A stretch of 64,000 nt of DNA from assembly GCA_949318235.1 (NCBI GenBank), contig OX439131.1, positions 29,575,018 to 29,639,017 of the forward strand, given 5' to 3'. A program made the translations under genes and the position numbers. This DNA comes from Ecdyonurus torrentis (Eukaryota > Arthropoda > Insecta > Ephemeroptera > Heptageniidae). Positions 52,794 through 64,000 of the stretch are shown in pieces (position 1 is the first letter of the stretch; each line of letters begins with the position of its first letter). The notes below the pieces were generated by a model, which was not told the origin of the DNA, did not search any database, and worked only from the letters and a program-made list of their open reading frames with translations.

Positions 52794-53228
52794 AAAATAG
52801 TCCAGTACAAAAGCATTAAACTCTTTATTTTACTACCCCCTTATAATATTAAATTATATTTTTGCTTTGTTATGTCTAGTATGAATTAATGAAATGTCAC
52901 ATGTCTTTCTCTGTCTTTGTATGGGTGGTAGAACGTAAAGGAAAATTACTCTTATATATTATAAAATTATGTTCTTTTACATACTTTGCAGTATAAAAAT
53001 ATAAAAGTTTTAAATTTTATTTCAATTTTATAAAATAGAGTACTTCTGACAAGGTTTTGTTTTTTTTCCGCCGCAGAATATAACATGAATACAACAGTAA
53101 AATACAACATTTTTTGTTTCTCCTTTAGCCAATTTTCAACATAACATAAACATTGAAAAAAGAAGAAGGAGCTGAAATATATTTTTATACATGCATGTAA
53201 AAAAGTTGTAATTACATTTGTTTTCTTT

Positions 53229-53257
53229 CTTTTTTTTTTGGGGGGGGGGGGCGGGGG
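53229..53257. repeat. Poly-T/poly-G junction
   Basis: An 11-base T-run followed directly by 12 G, one C and five more G. A similar A-run/G-run junction occurs at about 30347-30364. G-runs of this length are rare in such AT-rich DNA. Confidence 0.9.
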
Positions 53258-53703
53258 ATAAAAATAAAAATCAATAAAGTTTTATATGATTGACATTATT
53301 TCAAAATTGATTCTATAGAACAAAAAAATTGTAATAATTAATAATAATAACAATGTATAGATTTTGTGATATGTATTATGTAAAAAATGAATGATGGGTA
53401 AGATTAAAAAAAAAAAAAATCTGATTCAATCTTTATTTCTATATAACAATATCCCCCTATATTTTATAATAAACATGTTTTCTGATACAAGACTGAATTT
53501 GAATTTAATCTCCCCTTTTTATTTTAAATTCTTTTTGTTTGGACTTTCTGATATGTGTATATGTAAATATATATTAAAAAGTAATATAAAAATCTTATAC
53601 CACTATAGTTTTTATTATTTTTTAGATGAAAATTCTTGCTATAAATTCGAAATAAAACATATAAATAGTTTACGTTATATACATCTGAATCATAAAAAAA
53701 AAC

Positions 53704-53812
<109 letters not shown>

Positions 53813-54519
53813 AATCCGTTTAGTTTATTATGTGTATGTATGAACACAAAAAGAAAGCTATAAAATTTGTGTTTATTATTTCTTTTTTTTTTTTTTAAAT
53901 ACTTATAGTCCTTATTTCTTATGAGACTCATTAAGTTGTTAATTGTTTTATTACTATGCTGTATATCATTTTTTAATTAGTCTGCCACTATTTTGTGGGT
54001 AATTAATATTGTAAAAAGTGAGTAAAAAAAATTACTTGTTAATAAAAATGTTTAAAATAAGAGTTAATTTGATACTTTCCATTATTATCTTTGAAATATC
54101 TTTTGCTAATTAATTTATCACTTTTTTCTCGTATATAAAAAATTATCTAACTTACAAAGTTAGGTGCTTATTGAAAAGAATTGCAATGATATATATCTTA
54201 CAAATTAAGATATCGCATGGATCTAGAATCTTAATTTTGAAACAATGTGTGTATCATTATTCTTAAAATTGGCAAACATATGGAAATGATTATCTATATT
54301 TATGTATTCTTCAAGCCTAAAATAACAAATTTGAATAAGCTATACCCAAAGGAAATTAAATATGTTTTATAAGCAAATGTTCCAAATGTTTTTTCAAAAA
54401 TTAGTGGTATCAAAAATTGGATACTATACTGTTTCTTTTTTTCTTTTTTTTTTTTTTTTTCATTTTTTTTTTATACTTGTTGGTATGCAAACGTGTGTAA
54501 AGGTAGAAGGAAGAAGAAA

Positions 54520-54770
54520 AAAAAAAACACGAGGAGATCACTTTGCGTAGTGTTTGGCACGACTTTTGTATGCGGTATGAATGTTGACTCTGTGATGAGA
54601 GCCGTGGCGACAGCTGCGTGAGAGAAAGAGAGAGAAAACATAATGTGGTCCACAAGAGAAGATGTTTCGCAGTTTCAAACTCAGCCCGACACACACACAT
54701 ACACTCTCAGTTGAACGCCTTCTAGACTCTTTTGTGGCATCACAAAGTGACCGACATACAACCTAAAACA
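54520..54770. other. Less AT-rich islet, possible exon or regulatory segment
   Basis: Composition shifts abruptly. On the minus strand a CT-rich tract ends in TTTCTCTCACGCAG, a good acceptor (about 54617-54630). About 80 bases with an open frame follow (AVATALITESTFIPHTKVV and onward) and run into a poly-T tract. No donor is placed with confidence. The plus strand shows no convincing frame. It could be a 3' terminal exon on the minus strand, a promoter-proximal segment, or a repeat fragment. Confidence 0.25.

Positions 54771-56130
<1,360 letters not shown>

Positions 56131-56182
<52 letters not shown>
56131..56182. repeat. (CT)n microsatellite
   Basis: About 52 bp of CT, some 265 bp upstream of a GA array in inverse relation. 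Confidence 0.95.
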
Positions 56183-56185
<3 letters not shown>

Positions 56186-56436
56186 TTTCATCATTCAACT
56201 CAGTTAATCAGTGACTAAAAAACATATTTTTGTATTCCCAGTGGATATTAGGTGGTTATATTTTTTTCTTTTGATATAGATGTAAAGTAATCAGTGTCAT
56301 ATACATTAAACAAGTGAATTAAGGGAGGACATGAGGGTAGGAGGATGGGGAGAGGGAAGGTAAAAAGGGGATGAAATACTCATCACTATGCGATACAACA
56401 CTGTCATATTATATACAGGGGAAAGTGACAGGAGAT

Positions 56437-56437
<1 letters not shown>

Positions 56438-56490
<53 letters not shown>
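56438..56490. repeat. (GA)n microsatellite
   Basis: About 50 bp of GA, with one AGACAG interruption at its start, next to a purine-rich stretch at 56320-56370. Confidence 0.95.
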
Positions 56491-56493
<3 letters not shown>

Positions 56494-57968
56494 AAAATAT
56501 ACTGGGTCTATTATAATATATAATATCTCAATTTAATTTAAGTATTACAATAATGATATGCAAAGCTATGTTTACCAAAATGTAAATCAAGATTACAATA
56601 GAAAAAATCTCTGTTTATAATATAATATATATTATGAATCTCTTTGTTATTATACGGATTTTATATTTTATTATATTTTATCATAAATATAATTACATTA
56701 TCTGAATATAAAATAGTATATAGGGGGGAAAAAAATCTAGACACATTCATCTTCTGAGTGTATAAAAATTGTAACTTCGTCTGTAAATTTTAAAACTACG
56801 TAGTTTCTTATATTAAAAAAAAAATAAATAAATAAAAAGAGTTATAAATATAATAAAATATATTTGTTTATTATACTATCAAATACGTTATGTATAAAAA
56901 TAAATTTGACGTAACGATATTTTTGTTTTAGATAAAATCATTCCATAACTTTATTCTTGAATAAGATAAAGAAATTTTATTTACTTCTAAAAAAAAAAAA
57001 AAAAAAAAAAAATTTAGGTACCCTTTGTCTGCACGCTATTATAATATTTGCGTACACAATGTTTTTAAGGAGAGAGAAAAAATTTATTTTAAAATTCAAG
57101 TAAACAATCATTTTTACGTAAAGTTATATTACAAAATCAAATCACGTCATGATAACATAAATAAAAAATATGTTTTTTTTTTCTCCCCTTTATTTTTTGT
57201 ATGTTATAACGTTCGTGTGTGTGTGTGTATATATATGTGTTTTTAAAAATAAAATATTATGAAGAATAGTAAATATTTTAATATAAATATTTGGTTTGCA
57301 TGCTTTAGTGTTTAAAGGAATGTGTACACTCATTACTTTTTTATATATCATTTTTATGTGATAAAGTATGAAACAAAAGATAAAAAGAAATGAAAAAGAA
57401 AGGGAGAGTAAATTATGCTTTAAAAGATGAACATAAAATATTTTTTATTATTTACACCATGTAAAAAATAAAAACTCATTTACGTCATAGTACCTTTTTG
57501 GAAGAAACAAAAAAAAAGCCTTTGAAATTTTTGTTTGTTTCCCTAAAAAATATATTTGCATGCGTAATATTTTTCAGCACTTATTCAAGTTATCCTAAAA
57601 CCTTTATATCTCTTATTGGAAAGATTCAACTTAGAATATAAATATCTAAATAAATATATCATAACTGAAAAATATATTTGTGGATTTAAAACAAAAAGAA
57701 TTACAATTTGTATAAAATACGGAGTGTTTATAACTTGCTGTGATAAACTGATTTGTTTTTCTTTTTAATTCCCATGAGATACATAATATGCATTAAAAAT
57801 GTTATTTACTTCAGATGCTACAGTACGTAAATGTATATAAAAAAATATAAATCATATATATTTTTTTAACTGATATTGAGTATAATATATTTTATGTAAA
57901 ATAAAGGCTTTAAACATGAAAACTGTTTGAATCAATAAATTGTAATATTGAAATAGATTAGAAGATAC

Positions 57969-58020
<52 letters not shown>

Positions 58021-59100
58021 AATATATGTAACTTTTCTTTTCTTTAATAATCCAAGCTCACAGAAACAAAAGTAATAATGATTCTCTTTTCTTTTGCTTC
58101 ATAATTTAGGTCAATTATTTTTATTATAAAAAAAAGTATAAAATATAGAATTACATAAAATATATTATGAAATTTGCATGCTAATGTATAAGTATAGTAG
58201 GTACGTTCGAGCTATTGCTGTACCAGTATATGTAGATATGCTTCAGTGCTTAGGAAACACGGTTTTATAAAATAAAAAATATATAAGTCCAGATTATTCT
58301 TTGTTGAAATTTAAAATGTTATTCATATGGAAATGTAGAATAAGGGAAGAAGGAATAAAAAAAAAGGCTTTGCATTATGGTCGATGTGCTATAGTAGTAG
58401 CGTCGACAAATTTTTCTAACTTAACATTTTGTACGTTCCCTTTCTCTCTCTCCCTCTCTCTCCCTCTCTCTCTACCAAATCTGAATTCATATTCTAAAGA
58501 GAGAAAGAGAAAGAGTGAGAGAGAAAGTGAAAGCGAAAGCACAGAAAAACATGAAAAAATATCGTAGCACAAGAAGCATGACATTTGCAAAAATTCATAA
58601 TTTTTTTTCTTTTTTATATTTTTATCAATCCAATTTCATTCTGCCAAAAAATACAGTGTGAATATTTTAGATTTTTTTTCCCAAACTGTGTGTTTGTTGA
58701 AGCATACAAAATGACGTGTGATCCTATGATATATAAAAAATGTTACCAAAATATACAAGAAAACAAAACCTATTGAAAACCTATTGCTTTGAGATTTTTT
58801 TTTTACTATTTATTTATTTATTTATTTTCATTTTTGTTTATCTTAGTTTCTTTTTGTTTTAAGAACGAAAATGCTGCATTATTTGAAAATAAAAGAAACT
58901 TTTGTTTGAATTTCAATTTACAATATTGAAAGAAGCAGTTTGTTAAAAACAAAAATATGATATAATATACTTTACACAATATGAGTTATTGGGTATTTTT
59001 ACTTTGAAATATTGTATATATAGAAAAAAAAGAACTGGCAAATATGACTTAACTTAAAGGATCATTATTTTAGTGATTTTGACTTATGTTTTTTTTATAA
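56491..59100. other. AT-rich spacer with (CT)n arrays
   Basis: Contains a 24-base A-run (about 56989-57012), a (CT)n array at 57971-58017 and a CT-rich then GA-rich pair at 58441-58540. No gene visible. Confidence 0.5.
57971..58017. repeat. (CT)n microsatellite
   Basis: An uninterrupted CT array of about 47 bp. Confidence 0.95.
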
Positions 59101-59106
59101 ATAAAA

Positions 59107-59108
<2 letters not shown>

Positions 59109-59190
<82 letters not shown>
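59109..59190. repeat. (GA)n microsatellite
   Basis: About 80 bp of GA with one GACAG interruption. It pairs in inverse orientation with the CT array at 59352-59443. Confidence 0.95.
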
Positions 59191-59195
<5 letters not shown>

Positions 59196-59350
59196 GAGAA
59201 AAGAGACATGGTTTTAGTCTTATGGATCTGGTAAAATCTTATACTTGGTCGCTTTTAGTCTCTCTCTCTCTCTTCTCTATCTCTCTCTCTCAATATTTTA
59301 GCGTTAAATCCTTAACTAGAGTGCTAACTAACTTGTTCTTGACGCAGTAT

Positions 59351-59351
<1 letters not shown>

Positions 59352-59443
<92 letters not shown>
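59352..59443. repeat. (CT)n microsatellite
   Basis: An uninterrupted CT array of about 92 bp, the longest CT array in the window. Confidence 0.95.
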
Positions 59444-59445
<2 letters not shown>

Positions 59446-59699
59446 GTATTATAGTAGTTTTGGTGGCATTAAAACTTATTCGTTTGAAATGCTAGTTTCT
59501 ACTATTTGTTTAATATAATAAACTGCTGTATATCCGTCTCTTACTGTATTTCTTAAGTATAAAATACTCAAAGCTTTAAATATCCAATTTAAATATACTG
59601 AAAAACTTGATTAAACGTATAAATATGATGTATTGTTTTATATACTAAAATAAAAGTGAAAATATTATGAATAAATAAATAAAGAAAAAGAAAAGTAAA

Positions 59700-60005
59700 A
59701 CGTGAAATGAAAGTTACGCGGTTTCTTGGTGGCTCTCAGCATACTACCACAAAATCGATAAAGAATGGGCTTATCGTTCTTTTCCAATCTATTGGTTAAG
59801 AGAGAGAAAGCGAGTGAAAAAAACTATGTTATATTTAGAGAAAGAGAGTGGCTTTTAATACGACAAACGTCGAGGAATATCACATGATGGTGTTAGTCGT
59901 CATTTCCCGTGACAATTGGGTTCCTCAATGCTAGAGAGTCCCTCAGGCGTATAACTGTTATTACTTGTCATCTTTCGTGTGATATCACAAACGAACAGAA
60001 AACCA
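59700..60005. other. Less AT-rich islet, unidentified
   Basis: A stretch of more balanced composition containing AATCGATAAAGAATGGGCTT, GTTAGTCGTCATTTCCCGTG and GAGAGTCCCTCAGG. The phrases ATATCACATGATGG and CGTGTGATATCACAAACG form a loose inverted pair about 100 bp apart. No open frame is convincing. Confidence 0.3.
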
Positions 60006-61062
60006 CACTATAAAGTTAGTTTCCTTTACCTTGTTATCTCTTTAACACCTCAATTTTTTATTCTACCTACTATTTTTTATGTAACAAATCAATAAAAAAA
60101 TTAGATAATATAATTATTATCAAGTTCTTTATTTTTTTAATAGAACTGTTATATACCTTATGAGAAATTGTTAATTAAAATTTAATTAATTTAATATTGA
60201 AACCTCTTAATTATTCAAATAATAACTATAAAAAAATGTTTTTTTTTTATTTAATTAAATAACTTTAAAGAAACATTTTAATTTTGCATCTTATTATGTT
60301 TGTAACTTTTACTAATAGATGCTTTACAAATATCAATAGAAAATAGAAAAGGAATAAAGTAAAATCTCAGATTAAAATAAATAAATATTATTCTGTAGCA
60401 TAGCAAATAGAAATCAGGTTAAGTTCTTTAATAATATTAAAATCAGCTTTGCATTTTTTTTTTCAGGGTATTTATTTTGATACAATATTTACTTAAATTT
60501 AATAGAAAAAAAAAAGGAAAAAGGTAATAAAAAGCGTAATAAAAGTAAGTCATTTCAATACAAACTGCAACTTAAAGGCGTTGACAATAAAACTCATAGT
60601 ATTTTGTCCTATTTACATAAATACCATAAAGTATATTATATAGATTAAGATTAATATTTTATTTTATATAAAGTAATTGTTATAATATTATTACTATCTA
60701 GGTCGACTTTAAACGTAACTGTTTTATTGAATGCATAAAAATATCCTTTTATATAAATCAATATTTTTCAATCAAATTATAACCATTATTAATTTATAAT
60801 GGAATTAAAAATATCATGATGAATATTTTTTATGTTCCTTTACAAAAGAAAAATATATAGTGATTTTTTTTACATAACGTGTATAGAATATTTTGTGTGT
60901 TTTATAGATATGTGGGTGTATTTATTAGATTTTTGTTGAGATGGAAATCAATTTTTTTAGTATATATAAAATATATACAATGAAGGGGAGAATATATATT
61001 ATATAATATATTTTTGGAGTGGTCATATTCAAGCAGACGGTTCGTTATTTACAAGGTTATGC

Positions 61063-61065
<3 letters not shown>
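60006..61065. other. AT-rich spacer
   Basis: No repeats beyond short A/T runs and no coding-like sequence. Confidence 0.55.
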
Positions 61066-61151
<86 letters not shown>

Positions 61152-61239
61152 CACACACACACACATACACTACACTTTCAATATATGGAGGACGCGTAAT
61201 GAGCTTTTTATCAGTGAGCTCTCTTTGCCGTAATATAAT

Positions 61240-61292
<53 letters not shown>
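61066..61292. repeat. Two (CT)n arrays with an (AC) run
   Basis: A CT array with TTCACTCTC interruptions (61066-61150), a short (AC)n run (61153-61166), a 75-bp spacer and a second CT array (61241-61292). The same-strand frames are Leu-Ser artefacts. Confidence 0.95.
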
Positions 61293-61293
<1 letters not shown>

Positions 61294-62669
61294 CATGTAC
61301 CTCCAATTTATCGACTAACAATACATATATATATATATATATATTCTTTTTTATATGATAAAATAATAATATATATCATATATATAATACAGTACAAGTT
61401 CCTTTTTATATTGCCCAATATAATATAAAAATTATATATTATCAAAGCTCTTTTGATCACAAATCAAATCACTTTGTAATTTTTATTGTAATTTACTTTT
61501 AAATTTACATGTTTCATTGTATTTTTTTTCTTTCAAACAAATAAATACAATTTAATTATATTTTTTTAATGATTTCAATTTTTTTATCTAATTAAAGGTA
61601 TAATTAATTTAATATATTCTATGTATGAACTATGTCACGTACTAAAAAAGTAGACAAAGGATCAGGATACAAACGTAAATTAAAAAATTACTAAAAAAAA
61701 ATGTGTATAATTTCATAATACTTTTAGTGGTTGCACTAATTTGAAATACAATTTTTTTTATTCCATTATTGAGTATCAAACCATTTTGCTCTACATTTTA
61801 TGCATGCAGAAAAAAATATTAAACCGGATTATTGAATTGCTTTCCAAACAAAAAAAAAATTGTATTAAAAAATGTTTACATTGCAATTTCAGGATATTTA
61901 TTCGACATTTTTATTGATATGAGTATCATTTCCTTTTATAAATTGCAAAAATGTAGAAATATATAGTATTGTTTATATATAAAAACATTAATATATAAAA
62001 ATTACTATAAGTAAGAAAAATTGACTTGTATAAGCCAATAAAGTTATCATTTCTATATATATAAATATAATATATATTTAGTTTTTTCAACTCTAATCTG
62101 TAGTAATAAATTTTTTGCAGATACATAAATACTGGCTGTAATCTATATGATTCAAATTATTTACCATAATTTAAATGGTTTGGCATTGTTTGTGTTTTTT
62201 GCTCTAAATTTGAATTTAATAAATTTTTTGATTACTTTAAGTGCCAAGTATTTCAAAATAAAAAAAGTTTACCAAATTTGATACTTTTAAATTATTCATG
62301 TCACTTTCCTTTTTTTACTATCAATGATTTGGAAAATTAATTTCCCTCTGTCTCTGTCTCTCTCTTTACCCTTAGTTCTCTCTTTTTCTTTATAGTACTT
62401 ATTTCTTCTGTAGAAGACGGTGCAATAAATTTCACATAGCTATTTTATATATATATACATTTTTTTTATCTTTTGCAATTACCCAAAAGCTTGATTGTTA
62501 TACTCTAGATAAAATGCTGTCTGGTATACTTACAAATATTGATTTCTGATGCGGCAGCCAAATTCTACTATTACGAGAGACAAACCCGAAAGACGCATTG
62601 TTTTTTTGGCGACATCACTTGAACATTTCAGATTTTTTCCCTTTTTTTATGTTAGACTTATATAAATTT

Positions 62670-62701
<32 letters not shown>

Positions 62702-63316
62702 TTTAAAAATATGAATTTCTGATAGGATCTTCCATTCCATTGTTTTGTTTTTTTCAATCATACTATTTCTTTGCTATACACTATACAGTATACATTTTAT
62801 ATATTTCTGACGAGACTCGAGAACGTATCCAATCAAAAGTTCAACTATTTTGCATTGTCGTATATATATAATATTTATAAGAATTGAAGTTTATGAATAT
62901 CTGTAGGATATAAAACTTATATGTGTATTCTATTTATAGTGAACATGAAGCAAATATTCATCTTCTCGATATTGATATTACATGAATGATTATCTATACG
63001 TTTTTTTAAAGAGAAAGTCAATTTCAGCAATAAAAATATGAAGCAATGAAATAGTAATAATTTTGGCGTCAGAAATCGATTTGAAAAAAAAATTTAGTTG
63101 GAATTATTATTGATACAAAAAAAGTAATAAAATGAAGTTTCATTAATTTTTATGCAATCAATCTTAAGTTAAAGTCATCTTTTATATTACCAACCGTGAT
63201 ATATAAAAAAAGTAACATTTTTTTTTTTGTCTACTGTGGCTACTTTATTTCTATAACTTTTCATCATATGAAGAGAAAAAAGAAAAAAAAACATTTTCCT
63301 ACGTATATATAGTAGC

Positions 63317-63351
<35 letters not shown>

Positions 63352-63603
63352 TTTTTTTAAACCCCTTATACAGAAGTCTCTACCATACCAAACTTTTGTA
63401 TGATATTCATAAGTTAAAAAGAGTCATACACATAGCAATTTATATTCATAAGTTTGTGACATATTCCTAACTTTTTCACTTTATATTATAAGGAATATAT
63501 ATATATATATAAACAACTTATGATATGTATATTAGTAAGTAAAAGTATAAGAAGAGTATAGGGGGAAAATATTCTTTATTATTTGTCAGTGTTTTATATT
63601 TAT

Positions 63604-63669
<66 letters not shown>

Positions 63670-64000
63670 TATATACTCGTATATATAATAATATTATAAT
63701 TTTTATCAATGATGTGAAATATCAATTCTTTTTTTTTTGAGTTAGTTTGGTATCTTTATAATTACTAATGTTTAATAATGAATTTTTATTCAATTACTTT
63801 GCAACGTAAATTATGATTTAAATTGAACTTTTTTTTTTTTTTTTCTTTTGCAATGTATACATTAATTTGTTTTTATTATTGCTATAACAACGTTAATGTT
63901 TATTTTTCCATACATAAAATACTTGTAATAATATATTTAAAAAAAATTTCAACATCAATAGATTACATGTAAAATCTATTACTGTCCAATAAAAAAATTA
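61293..64000. other. AT-rich spacer to window end
   Basis: Contains a 28-base T-run (63321-63348), short TA arrays at 61323-61344 and 62671-62692 and the (TA)n array at 63.6 kb. A CT-rich patch lies at 62343-62400. No gene visible. Confidence 0.5.
63609..63664. repeat. (TA)n microsatellite
   Basis: An uninterrupted TA array of about 56 bp. Confidence 0.95.

Noticed and set aside
58301..58590. Opposed frames of 71-88 residues
   Set aside because: They cross CT-rich and GA-rich runs; the Ser/Leu and Glu/Arg content comes from low complexity.

Overview
This is a roughly 64 kb stretch of very AT-rich animal-type DNA (by eye about three quarters A+T) in which I find no convincing protein-coding gene, no rRNA gene and no functional tRNA gene. 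Open frames are short and mostly readings of low-complexity DNA: Ile-Tyr alternations from (TA)n, Leu-Ser or Arg-Glu alternations from (CT)n/(GA)n, Cys-Val or Thr-His alternations from (GT)n/(AC)n, and Ser/Val/Arg/Pro-rich frames from a 47-bp tandem repeat. Long (TA)n arrays, (CT)n and (AC)n arrays, long poly-A/T tracts and a tRNA-derived SINE family point to a large, repeat-rich invertebrate genome. A cephalopod or other mollusc, or a crustacean, would fit, but the sequence alone does not settle this.

Layout. 1-11.8 kb: AT-rich spacer with five long (TA)n arrays, a TTAA-flanked non-autonomous element (2323-2649), one possible small exon (882-1005) and a less AT-rich coding-like remnant near 7.9-8.1 kb. 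11.8-25.1 kb: four SINE copies (11796-12179, 13707-14163, 19259-19415, 24721-25119), one interrupted by a small foldback element, plus a second TTAA element (22499-22834). 25-41.8 kb: mostly AT-rich spacer with a strong hairpin TTAA element (27308-27702), a 137-bp tandem duplication (37120-37393), a G-run-rich islet (39470-39605) and a pyrimidine-rich flank (40951-41800).

41.8-50.2 kb holds the most striking structure: an 8.4-kb foldback. Its two arms each begin with a 1,555-bp segment of exactly equal length and apparently about 99% identity. Next comes a 47-bp tandem repeat (about 7 copies left, 16 right), then a poly-A/T tract and a (GT)n/(GA)n segment. Two degraded extra copies of the same repeat unit lie head-to-tail in the middle. 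A third TTAA element sits in the left arm only and must have arrived after the arms formed. The arrangement recalls foldback/Galileo/TU-type elements with long terminal inverted repeats, but no transposase is visible.

50.2-64 kb: AT-rich spacer with a compact inverted array of a 19-bp motif (51559-51808), dense (CT)n/(GA)n arrays, and two less AT-rich islets (about 54.5 and 59.7 kb) of unknown nature.

The story of the window is repeat biology: four families of short non-autonomous elements, nested insertions that can be put in order, and a large recent inverted duplication. Identities and counts were read by eye and are approximate unless stated.
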